Shown here: piece after piece, positions 36,766-45,292 of the stretch
Layout: every line of letters starts with the position of its first letter
Numbering within the stretch: position 1 is the stretch's first letter
Origin: Lyngbya sp. PCC 8106
Lineage (GTDB): Bacteria > Cyanobacteriota > Cyanobacteriia > Cyanobacteriales > Microcoleaceae
Direction: 5' to 3'
NCBI RefSeq assembly: GCF_000169095.1
Contig: NZ_AAVU01000023.1
Span: 1 to 64,000, forward strand
DNA: 64,000 bases
Program-made: the position numbers and the translations under genes
The notes under the pieces: model-generated
Databases searched by the model: none
The model's input: only the letters and a program-made list of their open reading frames with translations
What the model was told of the DNA's origin: nothing

Positions 36766-37623
36766 ATGGGTAGAGAGATGGAGAGTTTAGCTAAGGGAAA
36801 GGGGAATAATTTTCTGAATAGTTATCCGGGAATGGCGAGTCTAATTTCCTACGATTTAAAGTATCTTGCCGTCAATCAACAATTAGCTGACTTTTTCAAT
36901 AAACCCATTGATTATTTTGTGGGTAAACCCATTAACTGCAAAAATGATAACCTTAGAGAAAATATTGAACAATTTATTAATCAGGATTATGAAGTTAAGA
37001 CCTGGGAAGTAAGATTTGATTATCCTAAATTTGTATTTGCAATTTCAGCCAAAAAACTCCCTGAAGGAATTGTTCTATCTTCAGTTGATATCACTAATGT
37101 TAAAATATCTGAAGAAAGAAGTTTGGCATTAATTAAATCTATTCCACAAGTTCTCAAGCAGTCTGATCCCCGAAGGTCAAACAGAAACCTTGAAGATTTA
37201 ATCGAACAGCTAACCGAAGATCCTTTATTTTCTAATAGTGGTATCCAAGAATTTTCACAAGTTCAAATTGAGAAATTAATTAAGCTTGAAGTGGAGATTA
37301 GAGAAGCAGGAATTCGTCTGAAGAATGTTGAAAAGATTCTTTATATGTCTGAAAATTCTGTACTATCTCGCTTAAAGGAATTAGAGTTTCGGCAAAAACA
37401 AAATGAGGAATCCCGAGAAAATATGGACTCAGATTTATTTAGATTGAGAGTGATTGGAAGAATAGTAAAGCAAACTCCAGGCGGAATAAAAACTTGGTTT
37501 TTCTTGATGAGTATTGCTATAATTGTGACAATCTTTTCAATTGACCTCTCGATTCAATTTTCGGGAATTGATAAACTTAATGATTTTCAAAAAATGAACA
37601 AAATACTTGAAAATCTTCAGTAA
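36766..37623 (+). CDS. PAS-domain membrane protein (285 aa)
   Basis: The N-terminal 110 residues fit a PAS domain (YDLKYLAVNQQLADFF, VDITNVKISEER). A long coiled coil follows (about 160-225), then one membrane helix (about 245-265) and a short outer tail. No kinase or output domain is present, so it may signal through a partner. The 3' half is duplicated in inverted orientation at 350-772. Confidence 0.7.
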   Translation: MGREMESLAKGKGNNFLNSYPGMASLISYDLKYLAVNQQLADFFNKPIDYFVGKPINCKNDNLRENIEQFINQDYEVKTWEVRFDYPKFVFAISAKKLPEGIVLSSVDITNVKISEERSLALIKSIPQVLKQSDPRRSNRNLEDLIEQLTEDPLFSNSGIQEFSQVQIEKLIKLEVEIREAGIRLKNVEKILYMSENSVLSRLKELEFRQKQNEESRENMDSDLFRLRVIGRIVKQTPGGIKTWFFLMSIAIIVTIFSIDLSIQFSGIDKLNDFQKMNKILENLQ

Positions 37624-37972
37624 AATTTTTGTTTGGATAGTGGGGAAATTGACTTTTAATGTCACTTCCCATTCCAAATTGCTACACTTTAGTTAAGTAT
37701 TGAATATTTAGAATTGGGGTGCATCAGTTCTACTCAGAGGTTGAACGATGTGGCTAAAGTATGGCGTAACCCCCAACGGGTATTTGAAATGTGTTGATGA
37801 TGTTCTCAAAGGAAAAACTAATCTAACTTGTCTCTACTGCGGCGGTAAATTAACGGCTAAAAAGGGCAGAGTCAAGCAACACCATTTTGCTCACACCGAC
37901 GAAACTTGTAAACCAGTTGTTAGCCGACACAAAACCAAACAGTTTCCTGGCTTGCCAATGTATGACCGTTTC
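37201..37972. repeat. Inverted repeat copy B (partner 1-772)
   Basis: The intact context of the repeat: PAS gene codons 146 to the end, the spacer and the first 75 codons of the CoiA-like gene. The homology boundary at 37201 lies inside the PAS gene and corresponds to position 772 in copy A. Confidence 0.93.
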
Positions 37973-38647
37973 GGGATTCAACTTCCGGGTCGTGAACTCG
38001 AACAATTGAAAGTGCTGTGGAAAGAATATGGTTCTCAAGACATCTTAATTCCCCGTGACTTGATTAGCCTGCGCTGGAAATTTCGGAGTTTAATGCAGTT
38101 GGCTGGTAATGAGTTTGAATTCACCGACTTAGGCAAAATTCCGATGGGTGCTTTGGAGTTGGCACGGTTCAATCAAATTCAGGAGCCATTACTATTGGAA
38201 ACTTGGGAAAAATATAGACAGGCAGCAGAGAGAGCAACATTAGCCAATTATTCAAACATCCAAGATTACCAAGCCGATTTGAGAATTTATGAAACCCAAC
38301 TTCGGCGGATTCTGGTCAACTCCCTTTATTTTTTGGAAGTTAAAGCCAACGGAGAAACCCTATATAAAATAGGAATTACCCAAAGAACGACTGACGAACG
38401 AATCTCAGAAATTCATCAGGACTTGAAAACCCATTATACCAACATCACCATCAACTTACTCGGATTCTGGGAACATCGAGGAAATGTGGAACTATATTTT
38501 AAACATCGTTATCGGGAGTTTAACTATCGGCTTGGGAAGCTGACCGAATACTTTAAGTTTCCTGATGTGAAACTTGTTCTGAATGATTTATATAGGATGG
38601 AACAGAAAGTGTTGTCTGAAGCCGAGTTAGAACTAATTAGTGATTGA
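37748..38647 (+). CDS. CoiA-like zinc finger plus T5orf172-type domain (299 aa)
   Basis: N-terminal zinc motif like competence protein CoiA (CLYCGGKLTAKKG then HHFAHTDETC, about 28-55). The C-terminal half has LYKIGITQRTTDERISEI (about 208-225) and FKHRYREFNYR, the pattern of the T5orf172/MUG113 branch of the GIY-YIG fold. Such proteins are suspected nucleases, often on mobile elements. A full-length copy is seen here; the copy at the left edge may or may not be complete. Confidence 0.75.
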   Translation: MWLKYGVTPNGYLKCVDDVLKGKTNLTCLYCGGKLTAKKGRVKQHHFAHTDETCKPVVSRHKTKQFPGLPMYDRFGIQLPGRELEQLKVLWKEYGSQDILIPRDLISLRWKFRSLMQLAGNEFEFTDLGKIPMGALELARFNQIQEPLLLETWEKYRQAAERATLANYSNIQDYQADLRIYETQLRRILVNSLYFLEVKANGETLYKIGITQRTTDERISEIHQDLKTHYTNITINLLGFWEHRGNVELYFKHRYREFNYRLGKLTEYFKFPDVKLVLNDLYRMEQKVLSEAELELISD

Positions 38648-38763
38648 AAGACGCGCCCGATACTTGTCTAACAAATGTCACTCGTAAATGTGACTGTTAA
38701 AATTTTTATGCCGTTGTTAAGCTGATGTTAAGAGAGTGCAGTTTTCAGTTTTATTAAATCGAA

Positions 38764-38922
38764 ATGAAGTATTTAACAACAAAGTTTTTGATGGGTAGTC
38801 TGTTGATGTCAACACTATTTGTAAGTTTAAGCACAAATGTTAATCCCTTAATTAGTTTGGCGGAAACTAAGCGAACTGCAACGGAAGAAAAAAAATCCAA
38901 CGGCAATCGAACTTTAATCGAA
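38764..38922 (+). pseudogene. 5' fragment of a secreted protein gene
   Basis: MKYLTTKFLMGSLLMSTLFV and the following NPLISLAETK give a good signal peptide with cleavage near SLA-ET. After about 52 codons the sequence crosses a junction (near 38922) into the antisense of another gene and stops at 38952. Only the export signal remains. Confidence 0.6.
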
Positions 38923-39221
38923 AATTCTATTCTTAGCTTGGCGTGTGAATAGTGAATTAAATCTGCAATAATCGGTGCAATCAGCATTTCCCGACGGGTA
39001 GCCTTATTCTCTAAATCTACATAAGGTAATATTTCCTCAATGCGTTGTTTTAAATTGGTGATTCGGTCTAATTCATTAGAATATTGGGGTAAAGTCAGGA
39101 ATTTTCGCTCAAAGAAATAACCTAGTTCAGCAACCAAATCGTCTGCTGTAAATCCCAACTCAAAATAATTGCTGAAAGTGTAAGAACGATTGGGATCGAG
39201 TAAGGGTTGACGGGTCATCAT
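38922..39221 (-). pseudogene. N-terminal fragment of a restriction-type cyanobacterial protein
   Basis: TFSNYFELGFTADDLVAELG, LKQRIEEILPYVDLENKATR and REMLIAPIIADLIHYSHAKL match the start of a common cyanobacterial protein family with a later PD-(D/E)xK-like nuclease core. The core is missing: past KLRIEF the frame enters the antisense of the secreted-protein fragment. Deletion has joined the two. Confidence 0.6.
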
Positions 39222-39487
39222 TTTTCTCCATTAACAAGCAATATATTGAAGCATTTGACTGGAAATTAAGTCAATTATATATCACAATTCCTATAGTACA
39301 AGGACAGGGTAAGTTCGATATGTACGAAGGGTCTAATTACTGTTGATGATAAACAATTTGCTATTTTTGTTCAATTCATAAATAAATTGCTCGAAAGTCT
39401 TATAGGAGTAAGCAGTTTACTTTATTCAATCTTGTGGTTAATTAAGTCAGTCAACTCTCCAAAGTTTTTAATGCTTTGCCACTTCTA

Positions 39488-39874
39488 TTATTTAGCTATA
39501 TTATTCTTGAACCATTGCTCAAGATTTGGGTTGATTTTCTTCCACAGAATTCCATGATAGGATGGACGCTTACATTCAATCATTATTATTACGATGCCAA
39601 TTAATAACCCTGCTGTTCCCCAAAACACAATACTTAATTCATACATTAACCCCACAAGACAGATTAATACATATAAAAAAGCCCAAATTAATTCAGGTAT
39701 TCGGGAAACCCTAAATACATTACAAAATAAAAAGAATTGAATAGCCGAACCCAAAATCATTAAAGATAATCTTTCATTGACTGACCACAAGCGAAAGATC
39801 AACAAAGCAATACAGATGGTAAAACCTGTATCTATAACGGAAAGTCGAAAACCCGGACTGAATTTGGCAGTCAT
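39488..39874 (-). CDS. Small conserved membrane protein (128 aa)
   Basis: Four hydrophobic stretches (about 13-30, 36-52, 62-78, 84-100) and a conserved tail (CKRPSYHGILWKKINPNLE). I recognise it as a conserved cyanobacterial integral membrane protein of unknown function. It appears complete. Confidence 0.7.
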   Translation of the reverse strand: MTAKFSPGFRLSVIDTGFTICIALLIFRLWSVNERLSLMILGSAIQFFLFCNVFRVSRIPELIWAFLYVLICLVGLMYELSIVFWGTAGLLIGIVIIMIECKRPSYHGILWKKINPNLEQWFKNNIAK

Positions 39875-40058
39875 TGTATTTATGGCTAACGAAAAAGATA
39901 ATCGGTTTTAAGGAGCGAAGATGACCCAGATGATTACCTATTATTTAAACCTTCCTCTGAGCATCCCACCCCGGCTAATTTTCTAAAAATTTAATCCATA
40001 TTTTTGTGTATTTTATGCTTTTTTGTTGGATTTTGTTGTAAAATCAAAGGATGCAAAT

Positions 40059-41609
40059 TTACAGCTTCCACCAGGGAAATAACTTAAAGAACTCCCGCGA
40101 AATCTTTTGATAAACTCGCAGTTGGGGAGTTTGAATGTGGGCGACTCCTTCCAGTCCTGGTTGCAGTTGGCGGTCATCATTATCAATCGTAATCCGAATT
40201 TGCAACACCGAGTTTTGTCCTGACTCGTCGGATTTAATCACGGGTTGAATATCTTCAATTTTAGCTTGATATTGGTCTACCGTCGCCTGACGGGGTTTGA
40301 ACGTTACGGGTAAGCTTTGATGAATTAAATCAATTTCCTCCTGTTGAATTTCCACTAACCCGGTTAAACTCGATAAATTAACAACGTTCAAAATTTCTCG
40401 TCCCGCTTCTAACGTTTGGTTATTCAGTAAATCCAAATCCGTTGTTGTAATTGTACCGGATACTGTAGCTTTAATTGCCAATTGTTGCTGCTGTTGTTCC
40501 AAACGATTTAATTCGGCTGACTGTTGGGATAATAAATACTGTTTATCCGCAATTTCCGCTAGCGACGCTTCGACTTCCCGTTGAGTTGATATTCGTTCAA
40601 CTGTTTTTTGTTCGACCAAATTTTCCGCCTCTTCTAACTGTTCTTCTAGGTTTTCAATAACTTCGTTAACTCCCTCCGACTTTACCCCGATTTGCTGTTG
40701 ACGTTGATTAATTAACTGTTGAGTTTGTAAAATCTGGTTTTGTTTTTGATTGATTTTTTGTTGGTGAGTTTCTATCGAATTTTCTTCCCGTTTGATTTGA
40801 GTTTTTAACTCCGCAGCTTTCACTTTTAAATTCATCAATTCGGGAGAAGCCGAGCCAATTAATCCGTCCTCAACCAACCCCTTTCGCTTTTCTAAAGCCG
40901 ACTCGACAATTTCTAATTGCTCGTTCAATCCTTCAATATTCTTCCCAATACCAACAAGTTCATTTTCCAATCCCGCCCTTTCATTTTCCAGTCCTAAAAT
41001 TTGGTTTTCAATCCCTTTGATTTCGCTTTCAATTCCCGCTTGTTCCTGTTGAATGGCTCGAATTCTAGCCGCTCCTGACGAAAATTGTGCTTGGTTCAAA
41101 TCTTGCTGTTTGCGGTTCCTTTGTTCGAGGGCAATGGATTCTAAACTTTTGGCAACTTCCAGGCGAGTTTGTGCTATAATTAACTTCTGTTCTGCTCCAT
41201 TAACAGCCGTTTTTGCTTCACTAATTTTTTGTTCGGTTGCTGCTTTTTTATCCTCCAAAGCTGAACTCGAAACCGTTGCTAAAACATCTCCGGGTTTTAC
41301 CGTTTGATTTGAACGAACGTGCAGGGTTAGCGTTCCCGCTTCCGGCATTGTAACCGATTGACGTTCTCCAACAGTTGATGTAATAATTGTTGATCCGCTA
41401 ATCGAATGGTTAACAGGAATCATCCCAATTCCACCCAGTCCCAATATTACAACTCCCCAAGCTATCCATTGCGTTGGAAAGGTGGATTTTTTGGGAGTTT
41501 GTTCAATGGGAGGTTGAACGGGTTTATCTTGGGGTTTGGCTTGTTCTGGAACTGTTGGTGGAACAACTTGAAGACGGGGTTGGGAGGATTTTTGGGGTGT
41601 AGAAGTCAT
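40059..41609 (-). CDS. HlyD-family membrane fusion protein
   Basis: 516 residues: a Pro-rich cytoplasmic N-terminus, one membrane helix (IAWGVVILGLGGIGMI, about 48-66), a first lipoyl half (TLTLHVRSNQTVKPGDVL), a long coiled coil (about 120-365) and the second half (IKATVSGTITTTDLDLLNNQ), ending in a beta-barrel. It is the periplasmic adaptor of type I or related exporters. It lies 138 bp downstream of the site-2-protease-like gene, in the same orientation. The ABC and outer membrane components are not in the window. A candidate partner for export of peptides or of the giant proteins. Confidence 0.85.
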   Translation of the reverse strand: MTSTPQKSSQPRLQVVPPTVPEQAKPQDKPVQPPIEQTPKKSTFPTQWIAWGVVILGLGGIGMIPVNHSISGSTIITSTVGERQSVTMPEAGTLTLHVRSNQTVKPGDVLATVSSSALEDKKAATEQKISEAKTAVNGAEQKLIIAQTRLEVAKSLESIALEQRNRKQQDLNQAQFSSGAARIRAIQQEQAGIESEIKGIENQILGLENERAGLENELVGIGKNIEGLNEQLEIVESALEKRKGLVEDGLIGSASPELMNLKVKAAELKTQIKREENSIETHQQKINQKQNQILQTQQLINQRQQQIGVKSEGVNEVIENLEEQLEEAENLVEQKTVERISTQREVEASLAEIADKQYLLSQQSAELNRLEQQQQQLAIKATVSGTITTTDLDLLNNQTLEAGREILNVVNLSSLTGLVEIQQEEIDLIHQSLPVTFKPRQATVDQYQAKIEDIQPVIKSDESGQNSVLQIRITIDNDDRQLQPGLEGVAHIQTPQLRVYQKISREFFKLFPWWKL

Positions 41610-41747
41610 GGGAGTTCAACCAATAAACAACAATTAAAAAATCAGCGAAAAGCCATTCAATTCAATTGATTCAAAAAAATATTTACAATTTGAATCAACA
41701 ATACAAAAAATCAATAATTATTACAGCGTTCGCCCGACGAACAACAG

Positions 41748-43259
41748 TTAGGATTTTGATTCGGGTAGAATTGAATAAATTCCCCAAATCAGTAGTAAAA
41801 TTAAACTCAGGGTGGGGATATTGGTAAAAGACCAATCTGCAACTCGCAATAACAGAAACCCAAACACAAAGTAGATGTATGCCAAACTAAAAGGTGCGTA
41901 ACAGGCTAATATTAATGTGTCCTGTCGATTTTCTAAATTAGGTTTTCCGGTGAAAAGTTTTTGGTACAATTTAAAGGAACGGCTTCTGAGGTTATTAATT
42001 CCAGTTATTGCTGAAGCCAGATAGTAGCCATCAAAACGAGCTAAAGGGTTGAGGTTCAACGCAACGGTAAATAAAGCCGCTGTCATTAATAAATAACTAA
42101 CCGTGTGTAGCCAACTGCTCGGGTTTGACCAATTCCACAGCAGCAATGCGATCGCCGCCATGGTAAACTGTACTATCACCCCGGCTGCTATCACCAAAAC
42201 CCGTTGATAGCGTTTCACCAAACAGTAACTATCGGTGGTGTTGGTATAAGCCGCAGGCATAAACATCATAATTAACAGCCCAATTTCGGGTACAATACCG
42301 CCATACTGTTTGAGGGTGAAAGCGTGTCCGAGTTCGTGAATGGTAACAACAAACATTGCTAAAAGTCCGAAGGGAACTAACAGAGAACCCCCCGCATTGC
42401 TTAACAGTTGAAGTCCCGTGTAGAGAATTTCACCTTTTTGGGAATAGCCGATAGTGGCGGAAGTTACCAGAAATATTGTCAGGAGAAAAGCAACGGGTTG
42501 AGTCCATATCCACCGCAACTTATCAATATGTTGGCTTAACCATTTGTCGGGGTTAAACAGGGGAATGCGAAAGAATAATAACTGCATGGGGTTGAACTTG
42601 CGTTTGGGAGGTTTTGGGGGTGTGGTTCCCTCCAACATTGCAGTTACCGTTAGTTTTTGCAGCAGGAGTTTGATGTAAGTTTGAGAAACACAAAATTCCG
42701 CAGTAACGACTGAAACGGGTTGATATTTAAGTTGGTCTATAATGGTTTTGTCTTGTTGTCCAACTTGCAGAAATTTAACATCTTCGGGGTTGCGAAGTAT
42801 CCAATATCCTTCAGGATGTTCTATCCAGTGAACGCAGTCTTTGAGTTTGAGTAAGATTTTTTCTTCATTCTCTCCCTTTTTTGAAGTTGAGTTTTGGGAA
42901 CATTCTTTGATATAATTCTGGTTTGTGAAGTTTGAAGTTTGGGAATATTCTTCCCCGTTATCCCAAGCTAAGATTTGCAGTTCTATCAGTTTTTGTAGAA
43001 GGTTCAATACAAAATCTTCGGGGAGATGATTAAATTGTTTTTGACAGGCTTTTTGAACCTGTGGGATTGTAAATTTTCCGGTAAAGTACCGCAGTACAAA
43101 ACCTTCTTCGGGGGTTAACGGATGAGTGATTGAACTGTTTTTAGCTTTAAGAAGGATGGAGTTAGAGGTTTTGGTTTGGGTCAATTTCCAATAAGGCGTT
43201 AAGTCTGGTAAGATTAACTCGGACTCATCGGACTGAACCCTTTGACCGTTTGATGTCAT
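41748..43259 (-). CDS. Site-2-protease-like (M50) membrane protein with PqqD-like N-terminus
   Basis: 503 residues. The N-terminal about 110 residues resemble a winged or PqqD-like domain (LTPEEGFVLRYFTGKFTIPQ). The membrane part has the M50 motifs HELGH (about 308-312) and NPLARFDGYY (with its Asp, about 408), so it is probably active. Six or more membrane helices. M50 proteins paired with HlyD adaptors are common in cyanobacterial peptide or protein export clusters. What it exports here is unknown. Confidence 0.82.
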   Translation of the reverse strand: MTSNGQRVQSDESELILPDLTPYWKLTQTKTSNSILLKAKNSSITHPLTPEEGFVLRYFTGKFTIPQVQKACQKQFNHLPEDFVLNLLQKLIELQILAWDNGEEYSQTSNFTNQNYIKECSQNSTSKKGENEEKILLKLKDCVHWIEHPEGYWILRNPEDVKFLQVGQQDKTIIDQLKYQPVSVVTAEFCVSQTYIKLLLQKLTVTAMLEGTTPPKPPKRKFNPMQLLFFRIPLFNPDKWLSQHIDKLRWIWTQPVAFLLTIFLVTSATIGYSQKGEILYTGLQLLSNAGGSLLVPFGLLAMFVVTIHELGHAFTLKQYGGIVPEIGLLIMMFMPAAYTNTTDSYCLVKRYQRVLVIAAGVIVQFTMAAIALLLWNWSNPSSWLHTVSYLLMTAALFTVALNLNPLARFDGYYLASAITGINNLRSRSFKLYQKLFTGKPNLENRQDTLILACYAPFSLAYIYFVFGFLLLRVADWSFTNIPTLSLILLLIWGIYSILPESKS

Positions 43260-43545
43260 GGTGAATAAGTAGATGCCTTGTGTTTATTTTATTCGCAAGT
43301 CAAGGAATTAATCAATCCGTAATGTTAACGATATTTGCAATTTAATAATTTTCGATTTCCGTAAAAATACTGAGGTTTTTAAGTTGATATTTTTTTATAG
43401 TAAAATCGGATTAATAATCTTGTCGGCGTTTTTTGGTTATAGAACGATACGGAACATACTGTCCGAGTCCTTTTTGAGCGGGGAAATGCGGCTGTAAAAA
43501 CTTGAATTATGTTAGAGTGAACTGGCACTTAATCACAGTTAATGA
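43260..43545. other. Divergent promoter region of the M50 and xisH genes
   Basis: About 285 bp AT-rich region between a minus-strand gene starting at 43259 and a plus-strand gene starting at 43546. It should contain both promoters. No motif could be fixed with confidence. Confidence 0.35.
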
Positions 43546-43965
43546 ATGCCTCGACTCGATCTTTATCATAACGTTGTCAGAGCCGCTTTGGTCAAAGATG
43601 GTTGGACAATCACTCACGATCCGTTTACAATTGTATTTGAGGATCTGACAGTTTATGCCGATTTAGGTGCCGAAAAAATGATCGCGGCTCAAAAATCCGG
43701 GGAAAAGATCGCCATCGAGATCAAGGTATTTCGCAGTCCTTCACCTGTTACCGAGTTAGAACGGGCTATTGGTCAGTATTATTTGTATTTAACATTTATT
43801 AACCAGCAAGAACCCGATCGCAATCTTTATCTTGCAGTTCCCAAGCGGACTTACGATAACTTTTTTCAGCGTCCGTCAATTCAAATGTTTCTTAAAGAGC
43901 GTCAAATTCCTTTTTTTGTTTTCAATCCAGAACGGGAGGAAATTGTCAAATGGATTGTCAAGTAG
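43546..43965 (+). CDS. xisH: XisH family protein
   Basis: 139 residues beginning MPRLDLYHNVVRAALVKDGW. The core EKIAIEIKVFRSPSPVTELE carries the E-x-K of a PD-(D/E)xK nuclease fold with an upstream Asp (YADLGAE). XisH was described as a control factor for excision of the fdxN element in Anabaena, but most copies are unlinked to that element. It overlaps xisI by 16 bp, the usual arrangement. Confidence 0.9.
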   Translation: MPRLDLYHNVVRAALVKDGWTITHDPFTIVFEDLTVYADLGAEKMIAAQKSGEKIAIEIKVFRSPSPVTELERAIGQYYLYLTFINQQEPDRNLYLAVPKRTYDNFFQRPSIQMFLKERQIPFFVFNPEREEIVKWIVK

Positions 43966-44282
43966 AGTCTTATCAAGCGATCGCACAAGAAATTATTAAC
44001 GATTACGCCCGTTATCAACCCAGTCTGGGGGAAATCGAGTTGCGGGCGATCGCCGATGGCGACAGTTATTTGCTGATTAGTTTTGGGTGGAATGGCGATC
44101 GGCGGGTTCACAGTACGATTATACATTTGCGAATTGTAGATGGAAAGTTTTGGATAGAACGAGATGAAACGGAGGAGGGCGTTACCCAAGATTTACTCGA
44201 ACGCAATGTTCCAAAATCAGATATTGTTTTGGCTTTTTATCATCCCGAAGATCGAAAGCTGACCGAATTTGCGAACGCTTAA
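43950..44282 (+). CDS. xisI: XisI family protein
   Basis: 110 residues with the standard layout: YQAIAQEIINDYARYQPS, VHSTIIHLRIVDGKFWIERD, VTQDLLERNVPKSDIVLAFY. It is the partner of XisH. Co-translation is likely from the overlap. No transposon or fdxN element is seen next to the pair. Confidence 0.9.
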   Translation: MDCQVESYQAIAQEIINDYARYQPSLGEIELRAIADGDSYLLISFGWNGDRRVHSTIIHLRIVDGKFWIERDETEEGVTQDLLERNVPKSDIVLAFYHPEDRKLTEFANA

Positions 44283-44358
44283 TTTGAGGGCTTGATTGTT
44301 GACAATAAAATTTGAAAAGGTTTGGAATCGAAAAAAAATTCGTAAATTATCGGTTTGC

Positions 44359-44976
44359 TTATGTGGTATTATCGGGGTATTTGATACCAACTAAGCGTTG
44401 ATTGTCGATAGAATTTTCTTGATTTTGCTCGTTTATTTTTTCCATTAGGGGTAGCATTTTAAATCCTAAGCTTTGGTAAAATTTGGGAATGTAAGCATAG
44501 TTGGGGTTGTTGGTTGTCCTCAATACATAGGCGACAGAAGAATCAAAGTGAGAAAATAGGGTTTGAAACAGTTTTCTGGCAATTCCTCGGCGGCGGAATT
44601 TTGGATCGACACCTAGAGAGGCGATATATTGATGCTTGTCGGGACTGAGTTGAGTCTTTTGGGTGAAAAATTCTGGAGTTAAACAAATCTTTTCACCTTG
44701 ATAATAGACCCAAGTATCGATGAAGGAGAGTTCGCCAATGTTTTTAGTTTTAATTAGGGGTAGGGTGGCGACAAAGCCGATGGGTTTGCTATTTTCATAA
44801 GCCAAGTAGAGGACTCCTTGGTTGACGTACTTGTGAAAATAATAGTTGACCTTTTCTCGCGTGATAATTTCGCTAAATGGTGGAAGCGAAAAACAGTCGT
44901 AAATGGTTTGATAAAAGCCGGAGTCTAAAGCTGCGTTAATGGCATCAACGGATTGAATTTGTTTGATGTTTGGCAA
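44359..44976 (-). CDS. GNAT acetyltransferase
   Basis: 205 residues. IASLGVDPKFRRRGIARKLF contains the RRxGIA acetyl-CoA binding motif (about 118-131). Substrate unknown. The C-terminal tail is short and polar. The gene stands alone after a strong hairpin (45096-45142). Confidence 0.82.
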   Translation of the reverse strand: MPNIKQIQSVDAINAALDSGFYQTIYDCFSLPPFSEIITREKVNYYFHKYVNQGVLYLAYENSKPIGFVATLPLIKTKNIGELSFIDTWVYYQGEKICLTPEFFTQKTQLSPDKHQYIASLGVDPKFRRRGIARKLFQTLFSHFDSSVAYVLRTTNNPNYAYIPKFYQSLGFKMLPLMEKINEQNQENSIDNQRLVGIKYPDNTT

Positions 44977-45095
44977 AGTCAGACACCTCGGTTTTGATTT
45001 TCTAATGAATTATTTTGAGTAGTCTAGTAGTAGTCCCATAGGTGTGTTAGCGGGGAATTAACTTAGGCGAAAGTTGAGTAAATTTTATTCACCAT

Positions 45096-45142
45096 GTAAC
45101 GCACCAAAACAAGGTTTATTATTAGCGATTTTGGTGCGTTAC
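45096..45142. terminator. Perfect 14-bp hairpin after the giant gene
   Basis: GTAACGCACCAAAA (45096-45109) pairs exactly with TTTTGGTGCGTTAC (45129-45142). The plus strand continues GTCGGGCTTTTTAA, and the minus-strand 3' side is AT-rich. It may terminate the giant transcript, which ends at 45293. GGTGCGTTAC is also a recurring cyanobacterial repeat motif. Confidence 0.5.
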
Positions 45143-45292
45143 GTCGGGCTTTTTAATTTCTTGGGTTTTGCCGAAAATTTGTTCCCGACTAACGCACTCT
45201 ACCATTAATACTGACTACTACTCTTGGGTTTAATGGAACCAAGAACAGAGCGATCACCCCCAATTCACCAGGAGCGATCGCTTTTTAAAGCA

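Noticed and set aside
43546..44282. An fdxN excision element
   Set aside because: Only XisH and XisI are present; no XisF recombinase and no nif genes.
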